Shown piece by piece: positions 1 through 7,055 of a stretch of DNA of 34,689 bases. Within the stretch, counting starts at the first letter, position 1, and every line of letters begins with the position of its first letter. The notes under the pieces were generated by a model that saw only the letters and a program-made list of their open reading frames with translations, was not told the origin of the DNA and made no database searches. The DNA comes from Phenylobacterium sp. (lineage in GTDB: Bacteria > Pseudomonadota > Alphaproteobacteria > Caulobacterales > Caulobacteraceae). The stretch covers positions 1-34,689 of the forward strand of contig NZ_JAUSLW010000174.1 of assembly GCF_030645195.1 (NCBI RefSeq), given 5' to 3'. The translations under genes were made by a program, and so were the position numbers.

Positions 1-1
1 G

Positions 2-358
2 ATCGACGTCTATTTCGACAATGTCGGCGGCGATCACCTGGAGGCGGCCCTGCGCCGCATGAACACGCTCGGCCGCATCCCGGTCTGCGGCTTCATCTCC
101 GGCTACAATTCCGGCCACTCCAACGTCTCGAACCTGTCCAACATCATCTATTCGCGGGTGATGCTGCGGGGCTTCGTGGGCACGGACTTCATGCACATGT
201 ACGCCGACTTCCAGCGCGACATGGCCGGCTGGCTGAAGGACGGCCGCGTCAAGTACCAGGAGACCGTCCTGGACGGGATCGCCAACGCGCCGGCCGCACT
301 GATCGGCCTGATGGAAGGCCGCAACGCCGGCAAGATGCTGGTGAAGCTGGCGGAGTAG
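2..358 (+). CDS. NADP-dependent MDR-family oxidoreductase, C-terminal part (5' truncated)
   Basis: The reading frame is open from base 2, so the gene starts outside the window; about 118 C-terminal residues are visible. They match the end of the zinc-independent medium-chain dehydrogenase/reductase family that includes leukotriene B4 12-hydroxydehydrogenase and CurA-like enone reductases. Visible marks are the D-N-V-G-G turn of the Rossmann fold close to the window edge, the G-R-I-P-V-C-G segment after the first in-frame Met, and the family-typical tail in which a K-Y-Q-E-T strand is followed by A-P-A-A-L-I-G-L-M and G-K-M-L-V-K. Such enzymes use NADPH to reduce activated carbon-carbon double bonds; the substrate here cannot be told. 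The gene converges on the LysR gene, with a GC-rich hairpin between the stops. The Met at 59 is internal and is not a start. Confidence 0.85.
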   Translation: MDVYFDNVGGDHLEAALRRMNTLGRIPVCGFISGYNSGHSNVSNLSNIIYSRVMLRGFVGTDFMHMYADFQRDMAGWLKDGRVKYQETVLDGIANAPAALIGLMEGRNAGKMLVKLAE

Positions 359-367
359 GCCCGGGCT

Positions 368-392
368 CTCCTCCCCGGTCCAAGGGGAGGAG
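368..392. terminator. Hairpin between convergent genes
   Basis: CTCCTCCCC (368-376) pairs perfectly with GGGGAGGAG (384-392) around a 7-base loop, in the 40-base gap between two convergent stop codons. No U-tract follows on either strand, so it could stop or protect transcripts from both sides but is not a textbook intrinsic terminator. Inferred from position and symmetry only. Confidence 0.45.
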
Positions 393-398
393 CATCCC

Positions 399-1367
399 TC
401 AGCCTGTCTTCGGGAAGGCCACCACCGCGGCGGCCTTCTGGGCCTTCATGGCCGCACCCTGGGCCTCCAGGGTGCGGCGCAGGGTGGCGAAGTGGGGGAC
501 GATGAAGTCGATGAAGGCCCGCACCCGCAGGGTGTCCTTCATCTCCGCCCGGGTCACCACCCAGGCGCTGGCGCCCAGGTCGGGGATCGGCGGCCAGACC
601 TGGATGAGGTCGGGGTCGAGGTCGGCCAGCAGGCAGCCGATGGGCGCGACGCCCAGGCCCGCCTTCACCGCCAGGTTCAGATTGGTCATCGAGTTGGAGG
701 AATGGGCCGGGACCGCGCCGGGGACCTGCTCGAACATCCAGCGGGTGCCGGGCAGGGCCATGCGGCCGCCCTCCCCGCCGATCAGGTCGTGCTGGCGCAG
801 GTCCTCCAGGGTGGCGGGCAGGCCGCGGCGGGCGGCGTAGTCGCGGCTGCAATAGAGGGCGAACTCGAAATCGGCCAGCTTGCGGGCCACCAGGTCCGAC
901 ACCGTCAGGGCCTGGCCCGCCCGGATGGCGACGTCGGCCTCGCCGGCCGCCAGGTCGAGGGGCAGGTCGCTGAGGATCAAATCGACCTTCACGTCGGGAT
1001 AGAGCTCCCGGAACCCCACCAGGGCCGGGGTGATGGCCAGGTTGGCGAGGATCTCGGTGGAGGTGACCCTCAGCGTCCCGGCCAGCCCGCGCTGGTGGGC
1101 GCCGGCCCGGTTGGCGAAGGCCTTGGCGGACACCTCCATCCGCTCGGCCTCGGCCAGCAGGTCCTCGCCGGCCTCGGTGAGCCGGCTGCCGGCCTGGCCG
1201 CGCTCGAACAGTTTCAACCCCAGGGCCGTCTCCAGGGCCTCGATACGCCGGGCCACGGTGGTCTGGTTGATCTTCAGGGTCCTGGCCGCGGCCAGGGTCG
1301 AGCCGCCGCGGGCGACGGCGAGAAAGGCCTTGAGATCGTTCCAGTCGAACATCGCCCCATTCTGCAT
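399..1367 (-). CDS. LysR-family transcriptional regulator
   Basis: This is a LysR-type regulator of 322 residues, the usual length. The N-terminal winged helix-turn-helix is clear: a D-W-N-D-L-K-A-F-L-A-V-A opening, then G-S-T-L-A-A-A-R-T-L and the recognition helix I-N-Q-T-T-V-A-R-R-I-E-A-L-E. The remaining 230 or so residues form the periplasmic-binding-like effector domain. I placed the start at the ATG at 1367 because an AGGAAGG sequence lies 10 bases upstream. A second in-frame ATG at 1352 (M-F-D-W) begins exactly at the family's conserved N-terminus but has a poor ribosome site, so it remains possible. The open frame continues upstream to 1553, but that would run into the GST gene. The gene is divergent from the GST gene, the usual LysR arrangement, so control of that gene is likely; the effector is unknown. 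Confidence 0.9.
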   Translation of the reverse strand: MQNGAMFDWNDLKAFLAVARGGSTLAAARTLKINQTTVARRIEALETALGLKLFERGQAGSRLTEAGEDLLAEAERMEVSAKAFANRAGAHQRGLAGTLRVTSTEILANLAITPALVGFRELYPDVKVDLILSDLPLDLAAGEADVAIRAGQALTVSDLVARKLADFEFALYCSRDYAARRGLPATLEDLRQHDLIGGEGGRMALPGTRWMFEQVPGAVPAHSSNSMTNLNLAVKAGLGVAPIGCLLADLDPDLIQVWPPIPDLGASAWVVTRAEMKDTLRVRAFIDFIVPHFATLRRTLEAQGAAMKAQKAAAVVAFPKTG

Positions 1368-1377
1368 TTCCGCAGAA
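1360..1377. promoter_or_regulatory. Inverted repeat, candidate LysR operator
   Basis: TTCTGC (1360-1365) and GCAGAA (1372-1377) form a perfect 6-base inverted repeat with a 6-base spacer. It overlaps the 5' end of the regulator gene and lies about 90 bases before the divergent GST start. LysR boxes are AT-edged dyads near T-N11-A; this one gives T-N10-A, so the fit is only approximate. Its location suits autorepression together with control of the GST gene. Inference only. Confidence 0.35.
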
Positions 1378-1463
1378 CCTTCCTGCAAGACCGCTGATTG
1401 CCGACCCGCGTTCGTCGAACTAAACCCCGCCCCCCGCAACCCTGACAAGAACAAGACGCCCCG

Positions 1464-2126
1464 ATGAAACTCTATTGTGACCCGATTTCCACCACCTCGC
1501 GCCCCGTGATGCTGTTCGCCGCCGAGGCCGGTATCCCGCTGGAGCGGGTCCATGTGGACCTGATGACCCAGGCCAACCGCGAGGCCGCCTATCTGGCGGT
1601 GAACCCCAACGGCGTGGTGCCCTTCCTGGCGGACGGCGACTTCGCGCTGGGCGAATCCTCGGCGATCCTGAAGTACCTAGCCGACAAGGTCGGCTCGCCC
1701 GCCTATCCCACCGAGCTCAAGGCCCGGGCCCGGGTCAATGAGGCGCTCGACTGGTTCGCCACCAATTTCCACGAGTACTTCTGCCTGTTCACCGTCTATC
1801 CGAACTTCGGCATCCCGCACGGAGTGGACCCCGACCTGGCCCAGGCCATGGTGGCATTCGGGACCGAGCACGCGCCGCGCTGGCTGACCGTGCTGGACCG
1901 TCACATGCTGGGCGACCGGCCCTTCGTCTGCGGCGGCGAGATCAGCCTGGCCGACTATCTGGGCTCGGCCTTCGTGACCCTGGGCGAGGCCTCGAGCTTC
2001 GACTTCAGCCCCTACCCCAACATCCAGGCCTGGATCGAGCGGATGAAGGCCCTGCCGTCCTGGGACGCCACCTATGCCGGCTTCAACGGCTTCGTCTCGG
2101 CCCTCGGCCAGGCCCGGGCCGCCTAG
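1464..2126 (+). CDS. Glutathione S-transferase family protein
   Basis: The 220-residue product has the two-domain layout of cytosolic GSTs. The N-terminal thioredoxin-like domain (about residues 1-80) opens with M-K-L-Y-C-D-P-I-S-T-T-S-R-P, where a Ser near positions 9-12 is the likely residue activating glutathione, as in theta-like classes. The cis-Pro segment N-P-N-G-V-V-P-F and the glutathione gamma-glutamyl site E-S-S-A-I-L follow. The rest is the all-helical C-terminal domain. Such enzymes conjugate or reduce electrophiles in the cytoplasm; the substrate cannot be read from the sequence. It is divergent from the LysR gene, with a candidate operator between them, and is followed after 49 bases by the hemerythrin-like gene in the same direction, so the two may be co-transcribed. 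The start is the only sensible ATG. Confidence 0.93.
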   Translation: MKLYCDPISTTSRPVMLFAAEAGIPLERVHVDLMTQANREAAYLAVNPNGVVPFLADGDFALGESSAILKYLADKVGSPAYPTELKARARVNEALDWFATNFHEYFCLFTVYPNFGIPHGVDPDLAQAMVAFGTEHAPRWLTVLDRHMLGDRPFVCGGEISLADYLGSAFVTLGEASSFDFSPYPNIQAWIERMKALPSWDATYAGFNGFVSALGQARAA

Positions 2127-2140
2127 CCCCCTTCTGAAGA

Positions 2141-2163
2141 CCCGCCGCGGACGCCGCGGCGGG
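2141..2163 (+). promoter_or_regulatory. Very stable hairpin just upstream of a ribosome site
   Basis: CCCGCCGCGG (2141-2150) and CCGCGGCGGG (2154-2163) form a perfect 10-base all-GC stem with a 3-base loop. The GGAG ribosome site of the next gene begins about two bases later (2165). It lacks a U-tract. It could reduce read-through from the GST gene or affect ribosome access to the hemerythrin-like gene. The structure is read from the sequence; the role is inferred. Confidence 0.45.
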
Positions 2164-2175
2164 CGGAGAACCTTC

Positions 2176-2868
2176 ATGTCCTTCATCCAAGCCAAACCCC
2201 GCGCCACCCACGACTTCTACGCCCCGATCCACAAGGGTATCCGCCTTGGCCTGTGCCAGGTGCTGACCCGCCTGGGCGCCGCCGACGCCGGGGATCCGGA
2301 CCTGTCCCGGATGCTGACCGACCTGCGCGCCCAGCTTGCCCTGTCGCAGCAGCATCTGGCCCACGAGGACGCGGTGATCCACACCGCGCTGGAGGCCCGC
2401 GCCCCGGGCGCCACGACCCGGCTAGAACAAGCCCACGCGCATCACCGGGCCAGCTTCGAGGACCTGGAGGCCCTGATCTGCCGCGTCGAACGCAGCGAGG
2501 GGGCGGAGACCAACGCCCTGCTTCGCGCCCTCTACCTGCGCTTCTCGCTGTTCGCGGCCGACGACTTCGCCCACATGGCCGAGGAGGAGCAGCTGATGCT
2601 GCCGATCCTGCAGAGCCTGTTCTCCGACGACGAGCTGATGGCCCTGGAGGACGCCATCGTCAGCCAGATCCCGCCCGAGGAGATGATGGCGGTGGCCGGC
2701 CTGATGATTCCGGCCGCCACCCGCACCGACCGCATCGGCATGCTCAGCGCCCTGCGCGCCAATGCGCCGGCCGAAGCCTTCGGCGCCATCCTGTCCGTGG
2801 CCGTCCGACCCAACATCTCGGCGGCCGACTTCGCGCATCTGAGCGAGGGACTGGGCCTGGCGGCCTGA
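2176..2868 (+). CDS. Hemerythrin-like (HHE cation-binding) domain protein
   Basis: The product has 230 residues when started at the ATG at 2176, which has GGAGAA six bases upstream; the longer open frame back to 2074 overlaps the GST gene in another frame and was not used. Residues 10-150 look like a four-helix hemerythrin bundle with spaced metal ligands: His19, a cluster with His60, His63-Glu64 and Glu73, His87/89/90, and a final H-M-A-E-E-E (His133 to Glu138). Hemerythrin-like domains bind a diiron centre and take part in oxygen, nitric oxide or redox sensing, or in iron handling. The last 80 residues are extra, helical and of unknown function. No DNA-binding or membrane segment is visible. 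Position after a GST gene suggests a stress role, which is only an inference. Confidence 0.8.
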   Translation: MSFIQAKPRATHDFYAPIHKGIRLGLCQVLTRLGAADAGDPDLSRMLTDLRAQLALSQQHLAHEDAVIHTALEARAPGATTRLEQAHAHHRASFEDLEALICRVERSEGAETNALLRALYLRFSLFAADDFAHMAEEEQLMLPILQSLFSDDELMALEDAIVSQIPPEEMMAVAGLMIPAATRTDRIGMLSALRANAPAEAFGAILSVAVRPNISAADFAHLSEGLGLAA

Positions 2869-2880
2869 TCTCTAAGCAAT

Positions 2881-2934
2881 CGCCATCTCGGCCCGCCGTG
2901 TGCCGAGATGGTGACACGTTGCGGCTGGTGACAC
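2881..2934. repeat. Inverted repeat and overlapping short direct repeats
   Basis: CCATCTCGGC (2883-2892) and GCCGAGATGG (2902-2911) form a perfect 10-base inverted repeat with a 9-base loop; one wobble and one more pair extend it to 2881-2913. Overlapping its right arm, TGGTGACAC occurs at 2909-2917 and again at 2926-2934, a 17-base period. The structure sits between the stop codons of the hemerythrin-like gene and the convergent low-GC AbiTii gene. It may act as a terminator, but the spaced direct repeats also resemble the ends of a degraded mobile element. No transposase is nearby. Confidence 0.5.
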
Positions 2935-2943
2935 ATCGTCACT

Positions 2944-3822
2944 TCAAGACGCTTGTGCGGCGATCAGCGCTCCAAGCCACGGAAGAAAGGGCGTTACCAC
3001 TGTGATGTGGTCGGATGCTGCGCTAATAAAATCTTGATATGCGGCAAGAAATCGAGACGTACCCGCAGCCTTCTTCATGATCTCAACTTGGTGAAGTAGG
3101 GACTCTCGATCTTTCTTAATTCTTATGCCCTCGACCGCCTCCACAAGTTGATCGAATTTACCCAAATCTAGCGAAACCGAATTTACCGAGTTGTCTGTCG
3201 AGGCGTTGTAAATTCTAGCGCCCGACCCTGTTGCACTGCCTGTGTTGATTGCGCCTGAGAACGTTCCAATGTTGACGGCCAAGCTGGCGGCCGTCCGGAT
3301 CTCCTCCGTAGTGAAGCTAACGCCTGAGCCTGTAATGCCAGCGCTCTCAAGCTCGATGGCCCAGTCAAGCGCCTTGCCCCGAACGCGATCAAGAAGGCCA
3401 ATTATTGTGCTACGATCAACATTCAGGCCCATTCTCGCGAATCGGACGTCCGATCCTCGATTCAGCATGTCCACGATCTCTGGCGAATACTGAAAAAAGA
3501 TCATGCCCTCGCCTGGCAACAACGCTTCCAGGCTGGCGATCGATTGGCGAATCTCGCGCTGACGAAGGTACTTCATTGACCCGGCATCAGCTTGGATGGG
3601 AATCCATCCGTTGTAGGGGTTGTGGGCGACTGGAGCGCCGGAGATCGACCGATACTCGGGGATCGGAGCGTCCCCGTATCCTTCGATCTCATGATCCACC
3701 CACGCGGCGATGGAATTGAGTTTCAACTTCAGAGCGGCAAGCTTCATACGCCGCAGGAGTTGGGAGACGGGAATCTCGTTTGAGACCGCCTCCAATTGGA
3801 TTTGTTCGACAATGCTCGGCAT
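2944..3822 (-). CDS. AbiTii-domain protein, candidate abortive-infection gene
   Basis: The start is the ATG at 3822, which has GAGGGG six bases upstream; this gives 292 residues. Residues 1-60 carry the pattern I recognise from the AbiTii domain: an amphipathic helix with L-L-R-R-M-K-L-A-A-L-K-L, Trp41, E-I-E-G-Y (45-49) and P-E-Y-R (55-58), followed by an N-G-W-I-P segment. Residues 183-212 are a Gly/Ser/Asn/Thr-rich linker with N-I-G-T-F-S-G, a type of sequence common in this family. A helical region (220-270) and a hydrophobic C-terminal stretch (272-289) follow, the latter long enough to touch or cross a membrane. AbiTii proteins are associated with phage-defence and abortive-infection loci; the biochemistry is not established to my knowledge. 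Base composition is clearly lower in GC than all neighbours, suggesting horizontal gain. It stands alone, with no recognisable partner. Confidence 0.72.
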   Translation of the reverse strand: MPSIVEQIQLEAVSNEIPVSQLLRRMKLAALKLKLNSIAAWVDHEIEGYGDAPIPEYRSISGAPVAHNPYNGWIPIQADAGSMKYLRQREIRQSIASLEALLPGEGMIFFQYSPEIVDMLNRGSDVRFARMGLNVDRSTIIGLLDRVRGKALDWAIELESAGITGSGVSFTTEEIRTAASLAVNIGTFSGAINTGSATGSGARIYNASTDNSVNSVSLDLGKFDQLVEAVEGIRIKKDRESLLHQVEIMKKAAGTSRFLAAYQDFISAASDHITVVTPFLPWLGALIAAQAS

Positions 3823-3996
3823 CAGAGTCCCCTCGCGAGATATTGGGCTTTGCCGTCCAGCTCGCCAAGCCCAACCGAAGGGTGCCGAGCCAATCATGCG
3901 GCCCCACCCCCACGACTGCATGACAATCCCGTAAGCTTCCCTCGCGCGTCGCGGGTGCTAGGTTCGCGTCAACCCCGCCCCCTTCGAGACGCGTCC

Positions 3997-6819
3997 ATGT
4001 TCCGCACCTTCGCCTGCGCCGCCGCCCTGAGCCTGGGGCTCGCCGCCACCGCGCCCGCCTTCGCCGCCGACACGGTCCCGCCGATCGCCTACAAGGAACG
4101 GACTCTGGCCAATGGGCTGAAGCTGTACAGCTCGCTCGACCGCACCACGCCGAACGTGACGGTGCAGGTCTGGTACGGGGTGGGGTCGAAGGACGACCCG
4201 CTGGGCCGCTCGGGCTTTGCCCATTTGTTCGAGCACATGATGTTCAAGGCCACCAAGGATTTCCCGGCCGAGAGCATCGACCGCTTCACCGAGGACGTGG
4301 GCGGGATCAACAACGCGTCCACCTATGACGACTTCACCAACTATTACGAGGTGGTGCCGGCCAACCACCTGGAGCGGCTGATCTGGGTGGAGAGCGAACG
4401 GCTGGGCTCCCTCGTGGTGGACGAGGAGAACTTCAAGTCCGAGCGCGACGTGGTGAAGGAGGAGCTGCGCCAGCGGGTCCTGGCCAGCCCCTATGGCCGG
4501 CTGTTCGCCCTGTACCTGCCCAAGGCCAGCTACACGACCCACCCCTACAAGCGGCCGGGGATCGGCTCCATCGAGGAGCTGGACGCCGCCACCATCGACG
4601 ACGTGCGCGCCTTCCACGCCGCCTATTACCGGCCCGACAACGCGGCCCTGATCGTGGTGGGCAATTTCGACGAGAAGGCGTTGAACGCCTGGGTCGACAA
4701 ATATATGGGCCCGCTGAAACCCCCGGCCCAGCCGCTGGCGCGCGTCACCGCCGTCGAGCCGCCGCGCACCGGCCCCGGGGTCTATACCGGCTACGGCCCC
4801 AACGTCCCCCTGCCCGCCGTGGCCATCACCTGGCTGGGCCCCAAGGCCGCCGACCCGGACGCCCCGGCCCTGAAGGTGCTGGACGCCATCCTGTCCTCGG
4901 GCAAGTCGGCCAGGCTCTATGACGCGCTGGTCTACGACCAGCAGATCTCGGCCCAGGTCTTCTCCAGCGCCGACCTGCCACAGCAGCCCGGCATGTTCAT
5001 GGTGGGCTCGATCATGGCCTCGGGCCACACCATCGACGAGGGCGAGAAGGCCCTGCTGGCGCAGGTGAAGCGCCTGCGCGACGCCCCGCCCACCCCGGCC
5101 GAGCTGTCGGAAGCCAAGAACGAGCTGGTGGCCGGCAAGCTTCGCGAGCGGGAGACCATCGACGGCCGCGCATTTGCGCTCGGCTACGCCCTGCGCACCG
5201 AGGGCGACGCCGCCCAGGCCAATACGGAGCTGGCCGAGTTGCAGGCGGTGACCGCCACCGATGTGCAGCGGGTGGCCGCCAAGTACCTGGCCGACGACCG
5301 GCGGATGACCATCCGCTACCTGGCGGACTCCGACCGGCCCAAGGGCGAGGTCGCCGCCGCCGAGACCGCCCCCGTCGTCGCCTCGGTGAAATATACGGGC
5401 CCGGTGAGCGAGCTGCTGCCGGCCGGCCAGCGCCAGGCGCCGCCGCCGCTGGCCGAACCCGTCAGCCCGGTCCTGCCCAAGCCGGCGGAGAAGACGCTGG
5501 CCAACGGCCTGCGGGTGATCGTCGCCCAGTCCACGACGTTGCCCCTGGTGACCGCCGACCTCACCGTCAAGACCGGCGCCTGGGCCGATCCGAACGGCCT
5601 GGCGGGGGTGGCCAACATGACCGCCGGCATGCTGACCGAGGGCACCAAGACCCGCAGCGCCCCGGAGATCGCCCAGCAGGCCGAAGCCCTGGGGGCGACG
5701 CTTGAGTCCGGCGGCGGCCAGGAGAGCAGCTCCGTCACCCTCAACGTCATGCCCGGCAACCTGGACGCAGCCATGGCGATCATGGCCGACGTGGCCAAGA
5801 ACCCGGCCTTCGCCAGCGAGGAGCTGGAGCGCCAGCGGGCCCAGACCCTGGACGGCCTGTCGGTGGCCTATCAGGAGCCGGGCCAGCTGGCCGCCTTCGC
5901 CGCAGGCCCCACGGTCTTCGCCGGCACCGCCTTCGGCCATGTGGCCGGCGGCACCCCCGCCTCGGTGGCCAGGTTCGCCACCGGCGACCTGGTGAAGCTG
6001 CACGAGGCCTACTACCGGCCCGACAACGCCATCCTGGTCCTCACCGGCAAGATCACCCCCGCCCAGGGCTTCGCGCTCGCCGAACGGACCTTCGGCGACT
6101 GGAAGAAGCCGGCTGCGCCGACTCCGGTCGCGCCCACCATCACGCCGGCCGCCAAGCCCCGGGCCATCGCCATCGACCTGCCCGGAACCGGCCAGGCGGC
6201 GGTGAGCGTGGCCGGCCCCGCCATCCCCCGCAACGACCCGGCCTACTATCCGGGCATCGTCGCCAACACCGTGCTGGGGGGCGGCTACTCGGCCCGGCTG
6301 AACCAGGAGATCCGCATCAAGCGAGGCCTGTCCTACGGCGCCAGCTCGTCCCTCACCCCGCGGCGGACCACCGGCCTGTTCCGCGCCGCGGCCCAGACCA
6401 AGAACGAGTCCGCGCCCCAGGTGCTGGACCTGATCCTGGCCGAGATGAAGGGCCTGAGCTCGACCCCGCCCGGGGCCGACGAGCTGAAGGCCCGCAAGTC
6501 GGTGCTGATCGGCGGCTTCGGCCGCCAGCTGGCGACCACCGACGGCCTGGCCGACATCCTGGGGAACCTCGCCCTCTACGGCGTGCCGCTGGACGAAGTG
6601 AACGCCTATACCGCCAAGGTGGAGGCGGTGACCGGGGCGCAGGTGCAGGACTTCGCCAAGACCAAGCTCGATCCGGCCCATGTCAGCGTCATCGTCGCCG
6701 GGGACGCCAAGAGCTTCGCCGAGGGCCTGAAGGCGCGGCGCCCCGACCTGGAGGTGATCCCGGTCGCCGACCTCGATCTGGACAGCCCCAGCTTGCGGAA
6801 AGCTGCTAAGGCCCCCTGA
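3997..6819 (+). CDS. Secreted M16-family zinc metalloprotease, two-domain
   Basis: This 940-residue protein begins with a signal peptide: basic start, Ala/Leu-rich core, cleavage likely after A-F-A-A near residue 26. Two M16 (pitrilysin/insulinase-like) halves follow, about 40-470 and 495-930. The first holds the inverted zinc motif H76-L-F-E79-H80 and a third ligand candidate at Glu155/156, some 75 residues downstream, as the family requires. The second half has A-N-M-T-A-G-M in place of HxxEH, so it is catalytically dead and forms the other side of the clam shell, as in other long M16 enzymes. A Gly-rich loop and an R-G-L-S-Y-G-A-S segment near residue 780 match the substrate-binding R/Y region. 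It should degrade peptides in the periplasm. The ATG at 3997 was chosen because the signal peptide starts there; the longer open frame crosses the divergent AbiTii gene. Confidence 0.93.
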   Translation: MFRTFACAAALSLGLAATAPAFAADTVPPIAYKERTLANGLKLYSSLDRTTPNVTVQVWYGVGSKDDPLGRSGFAHLFEHMMFKATKDFPAESIDRFTEDVGGINNASTYDDFTNYYEVVPANHLERLIWVESERLGSLVVDEENFKSERDVVKEELRQRVLASPYGRLFALYLPKASYTTHPYKRPGIGSIEELDAATIDDVRAFHAAYYRPDNAALIVVGNFDEKALNAWVDKYMGPLKPPAQPLARVTAVEPPRTGPGVYTGYGPNVPLPAVAITWLGPKAADPDAPALKVLDAILSSGKSARLYDALVYDQQISAQVFSSADLPQQPGMFMVGSIMASGHTIDEGEKALLAQVKRLRDAPPTPAELSEAKNELVAGKLRERETIDGRAFALGYALRTEGDAAQANTELAELQAVTATDVQRVAAKYLADDRRMTIRYLADSDRPKGEVAAAETAPVVASVKYTGPVSELLPAGQRQAPPPLAEPVSPVLPKPAEKTLANGLRVIVAQSTTLPLVTADLTVKTGAWADPNGLAGVANMTAGMLTEGTKTRSAPEIAQQAEALGATLESGGGQESSSVTLNVMPGNLDAAMAIMADVAKNPAFASEELERQRAQTLDGLSVAYQEPGQLAAFAAGPTVFAGTAFGHVAGGTPASVARFATGDLVKLHEAYYRPDNAILVLTGKITPAQGFALAERTFGDWKKPAAPTPVAPTITPAAKPRAIAIDLPGTGQAAVSVAGPAIPRNDPAYYPGIVANTVLGGGYSARLNQEIRIKRGLSYGASSSLTPRRTTGLFRAAAQTKNESAPQVLDLILAEMKGLSSTPPGADELKARKSVLIGGFGRQLATTDGLADILGNLALYGVPLDEVNAYTAKVEAVTGAQVQDFAKTKLDPAHVSVIVAGDAKSFAEGLKARRPDLEVIPVADLDLDSPSLRKAAKAP

Positions 6820-7049
6820 TGGGATTTCACTTCGACGCCCTGTCGCTGTTCGGCCTCGCCGCCGTCTGCGCCAGTCTGTTCTGCTACATCATGGAAAGGC
6901 GAAGCCCCTGGTGGACCCTGGGCTTCGCCTTCGCCAATTTCGCGGCCTCGTCCTACGCCTTCCTGCAGGGCGCCTGGCCCTTCGGGTTGATCGAGATCTT
7001 CTGGGGCCTCGCGGCCCTGTGGCGCTGGTGGGACACGCGGACGGCCTAG
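6819..7049 (+). CDS. Small membrane protein, CBU_0592-like
   Basis: The 76-residue product has two or three hydrophobic segments (about 7-24, 32-48 and 52-67) with Trp-rich ends. The pattern of a short cytoplasmic M-E-R-R loop and a final I-E-I-F-W-G-L-A-A-L-W resembles the small CBU_0592-type membrane family. No function is known. Its ATG shares one base with the TGA of the M16 protease gene (TGATG at 6817-6821), so translation is probably coupled and the product is made in fixed proportion to the protease. It ends 6 bases from the convergent purH stop. The coupling is seen in the sequence; the family link is by pattern and is less certain. Confidence 0.7.
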   Translation: MGFHFDALSLFGLAAVCASLFCYIMERRSPWWTLGFAFANFAASSYAFLQGAWPFGLIEIFWGLAALWRWWDTRTA

Positions 7050-7055
7050 CCGGAG

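Noticed and set aside
2253-3005. 250-residue plus-strand frame
   Set aside because: Out-of-frame shadow of the hemerythrin-like gene, rich in Arg, Pro and Gly.
3958-6681. 907-residue open frame on the minus strand
   Set aside because: It lies opposite the M16 protease gene, shows Gly/Arg/His-rich shadow composition and no domain; a by-product of high GC.
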